From: Calothrix sp. 336/3
GTDB lineage: Bacteria > Cyanobacteriota > Cyanobacteriia > Cyanobacteriales > Nostocaceae
Reading direction: 5' to 3'
Assembly (NCBI RefSeq): GCF_000734895.2
Contig: NZ_CP011382.1
Coordinates: 124,001-188,000, forward strand
Length of the DNA stretch: 64,000 nt
The notes below the pieces were generated by a model, which was not told the DNA's origin, made no database searches, and was given only the letters and a program-made list of their open reading frames with translations. Each line of letters opens with the position of its first letter. The first letter of the stretch is position 1. A program made the translations under genes and the position numbers. Shown here piece after piece: positions 27,269 to 37,279 of the stretch.

Positions 27269-28218
27269 CCCTCATTTGTCACTTTCGGGAGAGAATAGTC
27301 TGAAATGCTTACAGCATAAGGCTTTTATTAAAAAACCATAATTTCAGCCATTGTGTTAGAAAATAAACGCTCAAATGCATGTTCTATCTAGAGTTGAAAA
27401 TTTGACTTTGATTTTTCTTTTCCCAGAGTGACAAAAAAGGGTTAAGAAACTTAGATACAGTCTGGGTTTTGAAGTTTGAATGTGTTGTCGGATTTTAGAG
27501 AATTGGTATTAGTTATGATTCCTAAAACCGTTAAACCCCACCATGGTAAAGCTGTGCTTTGTCTTTCCTCCCGGAAGTTGATGGAAGGGATTTCAGGAGT
27601 GGGGTTCTTGGGTGTTATACCAATTCACAATTCGCAATTCGCAATTCGCAATTAAAAAACTTAGATGCAGCAAAGCTTTCAGGATTTACATCTGTATCAG
27701 ATTTTTTGTGAAATGGTATTAACCCTCTTTTGTTACCTTGGGGAAAGAATAATCCGAAATTATTATATTTACGTCTTTTTTCAATAAAGGAATTTAAATG
27801 ACAAAATTAAGACGCGACCGCACAATTCATTATTTTGTTTAGTTTTCAGAGTAGAGATAGTATTTTTCTCTCCTCGTAGTAACAAAAGAGGGATTAACCC
27901 TCATTTGTCACTTTCGGGAGAGAATAGTCTGAAATGCTTACAGCATAAGGCTTTTATTAAAAAACCATAATTTCAGCCATTGTGTTAGGAAATAAACGCT
28001 CAAATGCATGTTCTATCTAGAGTTGAAAATTTTACTTTGATTTTTCTTTTCCCAGAGTGACAAAAAAGGGATTAAGCAGGAATCAAGGTGAAGATGATAA
28101 GCTGTTGCGTATCTAATTGGTATATTGAACCTGGGCAAGCCTGCACTCGAACGAAGTGAAGGGATGCCCACAGCTATGTGATGTTTTGCCTTATACAATG
28201 TAGCCGCGCATCAGCTTA

Positions 28219-30828
28219 TTACTCAGCAGCAACAACTTCTTCCGTTTCTTCTCCACTATCGGGGGGAACGATCGCCACGCCGGTAATTGCATCATCTTCA
28301 TCTAGACGTTGAACTCTCACCCCTGTGGCAGAACGGGATTGAATGGAAATGGCATTAACTGCCTGTCTGATGATAATACCGCGATTTGTCACCATCATGA
28401 TTTCATCGTCGTTGTTGACAATGTGTAATCCTGCCATTTTGTCTTTGGTGCTGCGGTTTTTGAATTTAGTTGCCATCAAACCTTGACCGGCACGATTTTG
28501 GAGACGGAACTGGGCAACGGGGACACGCTTACCATAGCCACCCATAGTAATCACTAATACCCACAATCCAGTATTATTACTGCTATCTTCTGGGATAGTT
28601 GCTTCAGTTTCCAGTTCTTCGGTTTCCAGTTCTTCAGTTTCCAGTTCTTCGGTTTCAGAAGTTGATTCTGTAACGATGTTTGCCAAAATTGCTGCGGGGA
28701 GGATATCTAAACCGACTAATTCATCCCCTTTCTTCAACTTCATGGCACGGACACCACGGGTTGCCCTCCCTAGGGGTCGTAGCTGATCGTGGTTACAACG
28801 GAAATGGATTGCCATACCATTGCTAGAACCAATGAGGATGCTATCCTCTGACCTTGCCAGACGTACCCACCGCAGTTGATCGCCTTCTTCTAAGGATATG
28901 GCAATCAGACCATTTGCCCGAATATGACTAAATGCTGTCAGTGCTGTCTTCTTGATATAGCCGCCTTTGGTCAGCATCACCAGATACTCATCATCAGTAA
29001 ATTCACTGACGGGGACAATGGAGGTGATTTTTTCTTCCTTGGGAATTGGCAGCATCTGGACGATGGGTGTTCCCCGACTGGTGCGCGAACTCACCGGAAT
29101 TTGATAGGCTTTGAGACAGTAAACAACACCGCGATCGCTGAAGAAGAGAATGCTGTCGTGGTCGCAACAGGACAGAAAATGCTCAATGGTATCATCTTCT
29201 TTCACCTTGGCTGCGGCTTTACCTCTGGTGGCGCGATTTTGTGCCTCAAAGGTGTTCACGGGCATCCGCTTGATGTAGCCTTGTTCGGTAATTAGAATGA
29301 TTGCTTTTTCGTTGGCAATTAAATCGGTTTCGTCTAAGTCCCCTTCCCCATGGGTAATTATTGTCCGTCGAGGTGTCGCATGGGTGGTTTTAATTTGCAG
29401 AACTTCTGTTTCAATGATTTGCAGAATTCTTTCCCGCTTTGCCAAAATATCTCGCAGGTCGGCAATTTGAAATTGCAAGTCATCGTGTTCATGGCGAATT
29501 TTATCAGCTTCCAGGGCTGTTAACCGTCGCAGTTGCATCTGTAAAATTGCGTCTGCTTGGACTTCTGATAAACCGTAACTGGTAATTAATTCCCCTTTGG
29601 CTGTGGGCGTATCTGCGGCATGGCGAATTAGGGCGATAATTGCATCTAACTGTGCCAGAGCAATTAACAAACCTTGTAATAGGTGATCCCGTTCCTCGGC
29701 TTTGCGGAGTTCGTACTGAGTCCGCCGCATGATGGATATGATACGGAAATCCAGGAATACTTGCAGAAACTGGCGGAGGGTGAGTACCTGGGGTTCCCCA
29801 TTCACCAGGGCTAACATATTCGCGCCAAAGTTAGCTTGAATTGGTGTGAGTTTATACAGGTTATTCAGGACTACACGGGGGTAGGCATCTCGTTTGAGTT
29901 CGATGACGATTCGCATTCCGTCGCGATCGCTCTCATCGCGGATGTCTGCAATCCCTTCGATACGTTTCTCATTCACCAACTCGGCGATTTTTTCAATTAA
30001 TGCGGCTTTGTTGGTTTGATAGGGGAGTTCTGTAATAATGATTGCTTCCCTATCTGGTCTACCCCGTTGCTCGATGGTTTCAATATTTGCCACACCCCTC
30101 ATGGTGATTGAGCCACGTCCAGTGGTGTAGGCTTCTTTAATGGCGGCGGTTCCCAAAATTTGTGCCCCCGTGGGGAAATCGGGACCCTTGATGTATTGCA
30201 TCAACTGGATATCAGTAATTTCTGGGTTGTGAATTAACTCCACTAGCCCATCAATTAATTCGCCTAAGTTGTGGGGAGGAATATTGGTTGCCATCCCCAC
30301 GGCAATCCCAGAGGAACCATTCAGTAACAGTTGGGGAATCCGTGCGGGAAGGACGGTGGGTTCCTGTTGGGAACCGTCAAAGTTATCGATGAAATCTACT
30401 GTTTCTAATTCGATATCCTGGAGCAGGGAGGCGGTTGTTAGGGCTTGCAGACGACATTCTGTGTACCGCATCGCGGCGGGGGGATCATTGTCTACACTAC
30501 CAAAGTTACCATGACCGTTAATTAGGGGCGATCGCATGGAAAAATCCTGTGCCATCCGCACCAAAGCATCGTATACTGCCGTGTCACCGTGGGGGTGATA
30601 TTTACCCAGCACTTCCCCCACCACACGGGCGCATTTTCTAAAAGGACGGTCTGCGGTTAACCCCAATTCGTGCATAGCGTAGAGAATGCGACGATGTACA
30701 GGTTTTAGACCATCCCTGGCATCTGGTAACGCCCGACCGACTATTACGCTCATGGCGTACTCTAAATATGACCGGGACATCTCGTTCCGTAAATCCGTGG
30801 GAATAATCCTCTCCTGTGAGGTTGTCAT
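28219..30828 (-). CDS. gyrA: DNA gyrase subunit A
   Basis: The 869-residue subunit cuts and rejoins DNA in gyrase. The start is taken at the ATG at 30828 ([10 protein letters not shown]), since this matches family starts. The breakage domain has [32 protein letters not shown], and the catalytic Tyr122 in AAMRYTE. The quinolone-region residue after HGD is Thr. The C-terminal DNA-wrapping domain has the usual propeller repeats (including the GyrA-box-like segment NRATRGKAA). Near residue 725 an acidic insert of ETEEL repeats interrupts a propeller loop. The gene stands alone beside the MITE array. Confidence 0.95.
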   Translation of the reverse strand: MTTSQERIIPTDLRNEMSRSYLEYAMSVIVGRALPDARDGLKPVHRRILYAMHELGLTADRPFRKCARVVGEVLGKYHPHGDTAVYDALVRMAQDFSMRSPLINGHGNFGSVDNDPPAAMRYTECRLQALTTASLLQDIELETVDFIDNFDGSQQEPTVLPARIPQLLLNGSSGIAVGMATNIPPHNLGELIDGLVELIHNPEITDIQLMQYIKGPDFPTGAQILGTAAIKEAYTTGRGSITMRGVANIETIEQRGRPDREAIIITELPYQTNKAALIEKIAELVNEKRIEGIADIRDESDRDGMRIVIELKRDAYPRVVLNNLYKLTPIQANFGANMLALVNGEPQVLTLRQFLQVFLDFRIISIMRRTQYELRKAEERDHLLQGLLIALAQLDAIIALIRHAADTPTAKGELITSYGLSEVQADAILQMQLRRLTALEADKIRHEHDDLQFQIADLRDILAKRERILQIIETEVLQIKTTHATPRRTIITHGEGDLDETDLIANEKAIILITEQGYIKRMPVNTFEAQNRATRGKAAAKVKEDDTIEHFLSCCDHDSILFFSDRGVVYCLKAYQIPVSSRTSRGTPIVQMLPIPKEEKITSIVPVSEFTDDEYLVMLTKGGYIKKTALTAFSHIRANGLIAISLEEGDQLRWVRLARSEDSILIGSSNGMAIHFRCNHDQLRPLGRATRGVRAMKLKKGDELVGLDILPAAILANIVTESTSETEELETEELETEELETEATIPEDSSNNTGLWVLVITMGGYGKRVPVAQFRLQNRAGQGLMATKFKNRSTKDKMAGLHIVNNDDEIMMVTNRGIIIRQAVNAISIQSRSATGVRVQRLDEDDAITGVAIVPPDSGEETEEVVAAE
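28606..28665. repeat. 15-bp microsatellite inside gyrA
   Basis: About four copies of a 15-bp unit encode (ETEEL)n in the C-terminal propeller domain of GyrA. The frame is kept because the unit is a multiple of three. The copy number probably varies between strains. Confidence 0.8.
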
Positions 30829-31143
30829 AACCCAAAACACTCCACAAATAGTTAGTTTCAGCGCTCAATCTGAGTAAAACGGAAAATATTCCAAATTACG
30901 CTTAAATAATAGCCATGTTTTGCTATAATTTTAGCACATTTTGGCATTTTTTATTTGATAGAGATTAGCAATCATAAGCATGGGGAAAAGTTGCTTGTCT
31001 GTAAGTATTTTTTGATGGAACTGGGAAGGAGCTAAGAACGCAGAGTTTTACAGGGAGCGAGGTGGAGAATCTATCTTGTTAGTTGGCGAATATGGAACTG
31101 AAATGTAGTTTTTTTTGGCATTGATTTATGGGGGTGGAAAGTG

Positions 31144-32067
31144 ATGTTCTCTGTGATTTATTCCGAAGAGTTTCTTGAGCATAAAACTGGTGCCTTTCAT
31201 CCAGAGAAACCAGATAGATTAATTGCCATTACCAATGCCTTGAAAACTGCTGATTTCGCTGGGAAGTTGCTGTGGCGATCGCCGACTCCCGTGACAACCC
31301 GTTCTGTGCTTCCCCAGATTTTAACTGCCCACAGTCCCTATTATTTGCGTCAGCTGCAAGAATTAGCCGCCAAGGGTGGGGGACACTTGGATGGAGATAC
31401 TCCAGTTTCCTCTCGCAGCTATGATGTGGCGCTGTTGGCGGTGAGTGCGTGGTTAGATGGGATAGATACGGTGAGGGAAAGTGGGAAACCAGCTTTTGTG
31501 TTAGCACGTCCACCGGGACACCATGCGGAAAGCTCTGCGGGTATGGGTTTTTGTCTATTTTCCAATGCGGCGATCGCGGCATTTTATGCTCTGGAACAAC
31601 CGGAAATTAACCGTGTGGCTATTCTCGATTGGGATGTCCATCATGGTAATGGAACCCAAGCGATAGTAGAGACAAATCCCCAAATTGTTTATTGTTCCTT
31701 ACATCAATATCCCTGCTATCCCGGTACAGGAAAAGCTTCGGAAAAAGGCTTCCATGATAATATTTTGAATCTCCCTTTACCGCCGGGTTCTGACATCAGT
31801 ATTTACCAACCCGCTTTTGAGAAAAAAATTATTCCCTTCCTCAACAAGTTTGCACCAGATTTATTAATAGTGAGTGCAGGTTATGATGCTAATGCCGATG
31901 ACCCCTTAGCAAATATTAATTTAAAACCTGAAAATTACGGTTTATTTACAGAGTATTGTTTAGGAATTACCCATAAAATTTTATTTGGTTTAGAAGGTGG
32001 TTATGACTTACCGAGTTTATCAGAATCGGTCATTGCCACAATCAAACAATGTTTAGTTGAGTATTGA
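31144..32067 (+). CDS. Histone deacetylase-family (acetylpolyamine/acetoin-type) hydrolase
   Basis: The 307-residue protein belongs to the arginase/deacetylase fold. Zinc and catalytic motifs are RPPGHHAE, ILDWDVHHGNGTQ and VSAGYDANADDPLA; FGLEGGYD is the C-terminal Gly-Gly-Tyr motif. Bacterial members remove acetyl groups from polyamines, lysines or other amines; the substrate here is unknown. The start is the second ATG (31144), after a doubled ATGATG. It converges on the DUF2996-like gene. Confidence 0.88.
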   Translation: MFSVIYSEEFLEHKTGAFHPEKPDRLIAITNALKTADFAGKLLWRSPTPVTTRSVLPQILTAHSPYYLRQLQELAAKGGGHLDGDTPVSSRSYDVALLAVSAWLDGIDTVRESGKPAFVLARPPGHHAESSAGMGFCLFSNAAIAAFYALEQPEINRVAILDWDVHHGNGTQAIVETNPQIVYCSLHQYPCYPGTGKASEKGFHDNILNLPLPPGSDISIYQPAFEKKIIPFLNKFAPDLLIVSAGYDANADDPLANINLKPENYGLFTEYCLGITHKILFGLEGGYDLPSLSESVIATIKQCLVEY

Positions 32068-32110
32068 TAATTAATCCAGTTTTTTGGGGAATTTATCCAC
32101 AAATTAACTT

Positions 32111-32158
32111 GTAGAGAGGGACAAATCTAGCTATCATCTGGCTATATCCCCTCTCTAC
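32111..32158. terminator. Hairpin between convergent genes
   Basis: A perfect 10-bp inverted repeat (GTAGAGAGGG / CCCTCTCTAC) lies between the convergent deacetylase and DUF2996-like genes, with a possible inner TAGC/GCTA stem. No U-tract follows, so termination is uncertain. Confidence 0.45.
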
Positions 32159-32169
32159 TCGGTGCATAA

Positions 32170-32649
32170 CTAATTACGACTGAGCCATTTCTGACTATTT
32201 AATCGTTGTGTCAAACCCCAGATTAACAAGTCTAAATTGACTTTACGTTCATCAATCAAGAAAGACTCCATGGTGCTAGGTTTTTTCCCATCATTGCAAG
32301 AAAAAGCCTTCTTCCCTTGGATATCTTCATCGGGGAAATAAACATTAAAATTGCAGAGTCCCTTACTAAAGCTACCGACAATTTGCCAACAATCCTCTAG
32401 CTGCTCCATTCCTTTCACAGGAACTTTTTGCTTGACAAAAGATAATTGCAAATCAGATATTCCCTCCGAGGCGATCGCCTTTTGAATCGCTGGAATATAA
32501 TCTTGCTGAATATAATCAGTAAAGGGTTTATCCTCCAATGCTGGGGGTTTTTCCTTTTTCGCTGCTGGTTTTGCCGCTTTCGCCTCTGGTTCAGTGCTAG
32601 GAGGCACTTCCGGCGCTTGATTTTGATTGGTTTCTTCTGCCATAGTCAC
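32170..32649 (-). CDS. DUF2996-like protein
   Basis: The 159-residue protein has a low-complexity acidic/Ala/Lys-rich N-terminus (to about residue 35) and a folded domain starting at FTDYIQQDYIPAIQKAIASEGI, with DLQLSFVKQKVPV, DCWQIVGSFSKGLCNFNVYFPDEDIQGKKAFSC and a C-terminal helix LDLLIWGLTQRLNSQKWL. It resembles DUF2996, found in cyanobacteria and plastids, without a firmly known role. It stands alone. The 32650-33170 gap upstream contains no gene I can support. Confidence 0.72.
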   Translation of the reverse strand: MTMAEETNQNQAPEVPPSTEPEAKAAKPAAKKEKPPALEDKPFTDYIQQDYIPAIQKAIASEGISDLQLSFVKQKVPVKGMEQLEDCWQIVGSFSKGLCNFNVYFPDEDIQGKKAFSCNDGKKPSTMESFLIDERKVNLDLLIWGLTQRLNSQKWLSRN

Positions 32650-33170
32650 ATCCTTTTCTCTAGCTGATGTCTAAACCCATGAGCGAATCTCCCAGAGAAA
32701 CCCTGGCAATCAGCCAATGGTTAAGCCTCCAGCTTGTTGCTCTGTTTTTGGTCATCTTCATTTTGACACAGCAGAGCCAGAGTTCAGACCTCTTTTCCCC
32801 TCTATGCTCATTATGCTCTCCCTAGAAATCTTCAATGGTGGTAACTTGTAGGGAGTTGGGAGTAAGGAGTAATGAGAGTAATTTAGTATTCACAGCTTCC
32901 TTAATGGACTACTAAACTGATGTGCAGCCATATTGTATAATTGGAAACTTAGGATTACCGTAGTGCGAGCAGCTTTTGAGTGACTTGTAGTGAACTTTGC
33001 CGAATACCCGAAGTCTTACCCGCGTTGGGCGCACAAACTATATGCTTACCAGCTTTGTAATCAAGAATCAAATTATCATAATTTGAACAGTTTTCAGATG
33101 GCAAATTCAAAAAATCCCCAAAATCTGACGCTAGCTAGATGTGTGAACCATATCCTAAAAGCTACGGTTA

Positions 33171-34550
33171 GTGGGGTTAAGCAAAAGAGTTGAGCTTGTG
33201 GATAAATCGTCAGAAGTAATTTCCGGGAATTTAGGGCGCTCCTACACCCTCCTCATGGATATAGTAGATTTTGTGCTAGACGCAGAAGGAGAATTAGCCC
33301 AAGCATTGGAAACCTACGCCGCACAACAAATGCGCAAGGGTTTTGGAACTGTTCAACAAGACTTTATCATTGATGGTTTTCTAGTTGAAGGCAACATAGG
33401 TAGTAATTCCCCCTTGAAATTATATCTGCAAGCACACCCAGAACTAGATGCAACCGCAACGAACTTAATTAACACCTGGCATCGTAGTTTTATTGGATTA
33501 TTTGCCATCAAGGAAATTTTAACTGACGGCTTAGAATTAATGAATTGGCTTACAGAGAAAGTTTATATTGTCAAGCCAAATAATCCTCAAACGACTCAAG
33601 ATATTTCCCGTTTCCAAGTAGGAGAAATCATTCTGACGCGGATTTTTCCTGTCACCAAAGATGAGTGGACTTTCTCCCGAACTTTAACTCAGATGGGTAA
33701 ACTCGGTAAACCCAAATTAGCTGTTGCCATTGGGAATTTTAAAGACAATTATCCCCAACATCTCTACAGTGATGCACCGGAGCTATTAGAACAAGCTTGG
33801 CAATCTGTAAATGATTACCATCAGCAGTTTGTGGATTTCTTCGGCACAGATATGGTGACAATGCCGGGATATCAACTCAATAAGAAAATTGCTGAATTGC
33901 AAGCAATTATGACAGAAAAACGTCTACAAGCAGCAGGAATTGATAGTTCTAAATCTCTGGCAGAAATCGCTCAAGAGGCTGGAGTAACGGAAGCGGATAT
34001 CACCGCAAATGCGACTGAAATAGGTGTTGATAATCAGGCAATTTCCCAGCTATTGCAAAATAAGCTGAGTCTGGGGAAAATGGTCACACCTAAAGTTGAT
34101 TTACCTGCGGAATTCAAGCAAGCAGAACAGTTAACAGTGCTTTCCCATCCTCGTTGGGGGCAAATGTTTCTTCCAACCTATAGTCAAATAACCGAGATAC
34201 TGACAACATCGAATACTGAAAACCTGCCTACCAAAGAAAAACTGATTCGCCAATATTTAGAAGATAAAAAAATTAATAGTTTTGTGTGGCAAAAATTAGC
34301 ATCAGACTACCCAGAGCAATTAGAAAAAGCTTTACAAGAGTACCTCAAAAAATCAGATTTTAAATTATCTCAGGATTTAGATTTGCTTTTAACAGAATTT
34401 CACAAACCCCTCGAACCAGAATTACCAGAAATTGCCAGCGTTCCCGAACACTTACATAATTTGTTCCAAGCAGCTTTTGCAGAAGTCAATAAATCTAAAT
34501 CCAAGAGTAAATCATCCAAACCTATCTCTAAAGGTTTTCAAAGTAAGTAG
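33171..34550 (+). CDS. Conserved cyanobacterial protein of unknown function
   Basis: The protein of up to 459 residues is mainly helical, with no signal peptide or membrane helix. The start is uncertain: GTG at 33171, GTG at 33198 or ATG at 33255 (MDIVDFVLDAEGELAQ). Conserved-looking segments are GFGTVQQDFIIDGFLVEGNIG and FQVGEIILTRIFPVTKDEWTFSR. The C-terminus is Ser/Lys-rich (NKSKSKSKSSKP). I do not recognise a catalytic motif. Confidence 0.65.
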   Translation: MGLSKRVELVDKSSEVISGNLGRSYTLLMDIVDFVLDAEGELAQALETYAAQQMRKGFGTVQQDFIIDGFLVEGNIGSNSPLKLYLQAHPELDATATNLINTWHRSFIGLFAIKEILTDGLELMNWLTEKVYIVKPNNPQTTQDISRFQVGEIILTRIFPVTKDEWTFSRTLTQMGKLGKPKLAVAIGNFKDNYPQHLYSDAPELLEQAWQSVNDYHQQFVDFFGTDMVTMPGYQLNKKIAELQAIMTEKRLQAAGIDSSKSLAEIAQEAGVTEADITANATEIGVDNQAISQLLQNKLSLGKMVTPKVDLPAEFKQAEQLTVLSHPRWGQMFLPTYSQITEILTTSNTENLPTKEKLIRQYLEDKKINSFVWQKLASDYPEQLEKALQEYLKKSDFKLSQDLDLLLTEFHKPLEPELPEIASVPEHLHNLFQAAFAEVNKSKSKSKSSKPISKGFQSK

Positions 34551-34597
34551 AAAAATTTATTGATATTATTTCTATCAATTTTGGAATCATCAATAAA

Positions 34598-34625
34598 ACC
34601 CCGACTTAATGACAAAAATCGGGGT
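34598..34625 (-). terminator. Intrinsic terminator downstream of the lyase gene
   Basis: On the minus strand ACCCCGA and TCGGGGT form a 7-bp stem, followed by TTTTATT. It lies 29 bp after the stop codon of the phycobiliprotein lyase gene and could also serve the convergent gene. Confidence 0.7.
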
Positions 34626-34653
34626 GTGTATGAATCCTGACTCACAAAACAGA

Positions 34654-35217
34654 CTAATTAGCTGCGGTATTTGCTGCTTCTGAAGTTTTCGCTGGTGCGG
34701 TACCACCCATACGAATCTCAGAACTGAAGGATGACATACTGAAACCGTTAGGGCATTTAATAACACTTACCCGCATCCGTAGATTTGGGCTAGCAAACCA
34801 AAGTCTTTCTTCTAAAGTGATTGTTTCCTGTTCTATGGTGATAGTGAATGCTTCATCACTACCCAATTCATACTTACCAATAACGGGGGTTTGCTCTGTA
34901 GCGTTTGTTTCTTCTATTAATTTACCTGTCTGGGGATGATTCTCATCGGGTATGACAACGAACAGCTTATTAGCTTGCCGTTTGGCTTTACTTAATTCCA
35001 TGACATTATCCCAGGAAACTTTTGCACCACATAAAGCCAGCTGGGGGGCGATATCATATTTTTGGCAGAGCCTGATGACTTCTGGATGCTCTTTTGTCAG
35101 GTTTTCGATGATGATGGTGGATTTACCATCTTCTGATTGTTTAAAAGTGTGGTGGTGGCTTGTGCGATGGGAAAACCACTTACCTGCACTTAATTCAAAA
35201 AACTCTTGAATATTCAT
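34654..35217 (-). CDS. CpcS/CpeS-family phycobiliprotein lyase
   Basis: The 187-residue protein matches the CpcS/CpeS/CpcU lyases, lipocalin-like proteins that attach bilins to phycobiliprotein Cys residues. The N-terminus (MNIQEFFELSAGKWFSHRTSHH) and the segments LTKEHPEVIRLCQKY, ITLEERLWFASPNLRMRVSVI and GFSMSSFSSEIRMG are typical. Which subunit or bilin it serves (CpcS, CpcU or CpeU type) cannot be told. The Ala/Thr-rich tail is unusual but short. A HEAT-repeat gene of phycobilisome-related type follows upstream on the same strand. Confidence 0.87.
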   Translation of the reverse strand: MNIQEFFELSAGKWFSHRTSHHHTFKQSEDGKSTIIIENLTKEHPEVIRLCQKYDIAPQLALCGAKVSWDNVMELSKAKRQANKLFVVIPDENHPQTGKLIEETNATEQTPVIGKYELGSDEAFTITIEQETITLEERLWFASPNLRMRVSVIKCPNGFSMSSFSSEIRMGGTAPAKTSEAANTAAN

Positions 35218-35324
35218 AAATCAAATTACCTGAAGTCAATATTTTGCAATAATCCCATTTTTTCGCAGTTAGAAGGTAGAAACCAAGCTATTGGCTTGGG
35301 TTTTGTCTTGTTCCTGGTAAGCTG

Positions 35325-35999
35325 TTATTTATTGTCACTGTCCAAGCGTTGTAAGGAGATAGTGGCAGATGCAGCGACATTGGGGTTACTATCTTTTGCC
35401 AGATATTTCAAAGCAGAAATGCTTTTGCTTGTAGGGAGAGAACCCAAGGTTTCTGCAAGTCTTTGCCGTACTAACCAATCATCTGATTGGGCAAAGCACA
35501 GAATTTTTTCCACTGCATTTATGTCTTTAAGCTCTCCGAGGGCGGCGATCGCTGCTTGTTGGATGACGACTTCCTGACTCTCTAAAGCTTGGTAGAGAAC
35601 TTCCTTAGCACGAGGGTCTTTAATGTTACCAAGAGCAACGGCAGCACTGAAACGGACTAACCAATCTGTATCTTCGTAAAATGCCCGTGATAGCACTTCA
35701 AAGGCTCTAGTGTCTTCTAAGTATCCTAAAGCACCCGCCGCATCAGCACGGATACCATAATCGGGATCGGTTTCCAAAATCCTGACTAGCAGAGGATAGG
35801 ATTCTGGGGTTTGTTTAATTCCGAGAGCAAATATTGCCATCGATCGCAGTTGGATAGATTCATCGTTTAACACCTTTTTAATTAAAGGTAGGGCATCCGA
35901 TGCCGGAATATTGCGTAAAGATGCCAGGGCAACCATGCGATCGCGCAAATTTGGACTTTCTAGTTGAGCGGAAATTTCCTCTAAGCTGGGAATTGCCAT
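35325..35999 (-). CDS. HEAT-repeat protein, NblB-like
   Basis: The 224-residue protein (start at MAIPSLEEISAQL, a longer frame reaches 36026) is built of about six HEAT/PBS-lyase repeats, for example LRDRMVALASLRNIPASDALPLIKKVL, YGIRADAAGALGYLEDTRAFEVL, LVRFSAAVALGNIKDPRAKEVL and LVRQRLAETLGSL. NblB, which helps dismantle phycobilisomes, and the E/F-type bilin lyases share this repeat. The neighbouring CpcS-type lyase supports a phycobilisome role. NblB-like is a guess from size and context. Confidence 0.78.
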   Translation of the reverse strand: MAIPSLEEISAQLESPNLRDRMVALASLRNIPASDALPLIKKVLNDESIQLRSMAIFALGIKQTPESYPLLVRILETDPDYGIRADAAGALGYLEDTRAFEVLSRAFYEDTDWLVRFSAAVALGNIKDPRAKEVLYQALESQEVVIQQAAIAALGELKDINAVEKILCFAQSDDWLVRQRLAETLGSLPTSKSISALKYLAKDSNPNVAASATISLQRLDSDNK

Positions 36000-36348
36000 C
36001 AAGTTTATCGAGCTTTTGCTACACATATCTATACAATTATCATTGCTTATTTGCAGATAGATTTACTAGCAGAATCGGAAATTTCTCTATTTGTGCGCGA
36101 TCGCTAAGTATTTATAGATAGCTCTGATGCTCTTTCCTTAGGAATCACAGTCGGAAACAGTACATCTCTTCACTCAATTTTTACCAAATACTATCAGTAA
36201 TTAAAGACTTGGCTTATCAAGCTGGTGGATAGAATTTTTACGCCTAAAATAAATTTATTCAGTGATTATCAGTAACATCACTGATACTTCAAGTCCTTAG
36301 CTGCAAAGGCGATAGGCGACAATATATCTGAAATTATGGATTCTGATT

Positions 36349-37269
36349 ATGGTATATAAATATATTTATGGAACCAGTGGTAACGATAATATCAAGTTAG
36401 GAAATGAAAAATATATTGTTTTTGCTGGTGAAGGGAATAACAGTATATTAACTGGCAATGGTGATGATTATATCTATGCCGGTGCAGGGGATGATGTGAT
36501 TTTTGCAGGCAATGGTAATAATAAAGTCTATGCCGCAGAGGGTAGAAATCGTGTCACCACAGGTAGCGGTCATGATGTCATTTATACTGGGGCTGGGGAT
36601 GATGTGATTGCTGCTGGTAATGGTAATAACCAGATTTATGCTGGAGAGGGTAGAAATTTTGTCACCGCCGGAAATGGGAATGACTTAATTTATACAGGTG
36701 CTGGTGATGACCTGATTTACGCTGGTAATGGCAATAATACAATTTACGCCGCAGAGGGTAGAAACGGTGTTGTGACTGGCAATGGCAATGACTTAATCTA
36801 TACAGGTGCGGGTGATGACCTGATTTATGCTGGTAATGGTAACAATACAATTTACGCCGCAGAGGGTAGAAACGGTGTTGTGACTGGCAATGGCAATGAC
36901 TTAATCTATACAGGTGCGGGTGATGATTATATAGTTGCCGGTGCGGGTGATGACAAGATTTATGCTGCGGAAGGAAATAATATTATTGCTGCGGGAACTG
37001 GTAAGGATATAGTTTATGTCGGTAGTGGCAAAAACCAATTTATCTTCGATGGGGGTTTTGGTGCTGTCACCGTCTATGGTTTTGGTGCAGATGATTTGAT
37101 TAGTTTAGGTATGGGAATTGCCTCTAATACCCAGCTGAAGTTTACAATTAGCGGTAATGATACCTTTGTGAGTGCAGGTAATGACCTGTTGGCAACACTC
37201 AAAGATATTAAATTAACTGGGGGAAACATTGTACCCTTACCAGCACCAATTCCCACCATCACTGCTTAG
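36349..37269 (+). CDS. RTX-like calcium-binding repeat protein
   Basis: The 306-residue protein is almost wholly made of nonapeptide-like glycine/aspartate repeats of the RTX type (GAGDDVIFAGNGNNKVYAAEGRNRV and similar), from residue 5 to about 225, followed by a C-terminal domain (GFGADDLISLGMGIASNTQLKF). Such repeats bind Ca2+ and form a parallel beta roll, often in proteins secreted by type I systems. No signal peptide or enzyme domain is seen. Two adjoining 108-bp units (about 36690-36910) are nearly identical, suggesting recent duplication. Confidence 0.8.
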   Translation: MVYKYIYGTSGNDNIKLGNEKYIVFAGEGNNSILTGNGDDYIYAGAGDDVIFAGNGNNKVYAAEGRNRVTTGSGHDVIYTGAGDDVIAAGNGNNQIYAGEGRNFVTAGNGNDLIYTGAGDDLIYAGNGNNTIYAAEGRNGVVTGNGNDLIYTGAGDDLIYAGNGNNTIYAAEGRNGVVTGNGNDLIYTGAGDDYIVAGAGDDKIYAAEGNNIIAAGTGKDIVYVGSGKNQFIFDGGFGAVTVYGFGADDLISLGMGIASNTQLKFTISGNDTFVSAGNDLLATLKDIKLTGGNIVPLPAPIPTITA

Positions 37270-37279
37270 GTAAACTGCC

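Larger units (their letters stand above)
26636..28075. repeat. 629-bp tandem repeat built from two MITE types (A-B-A-B-A)
   Basis: The sequence at 26636-27264 is repeated almost without change at 27265-27893, and a third partial copy runs to 28075. Each unit contains MITE A (181 bp), a spacer of about 270 bp and MITE B (179 bp). All MITE copies begin and end with TTAA, and neighbouring B and A copies share one TTAA. It separates the SDR gene from the gyrA 3' end. No credible gene is in it. Confidence 0.88.

Noticed and set aside
26636..28075. CRISPR array
   Set aside because: The units are 629 bp, contain MITE ends, and have no short direct repeats with unique spacers.
28013..28198. 61-codon minus-strand ORF after gyrA
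   Set aside because: It reads into the MITE copy and has no ribosome site or resemblance to a protein family.
32990..33193. 67-codon plus-strand ORF
   Set aside because: It overlaps the start of the next gene in another frame and shows no domain or ribosome site.
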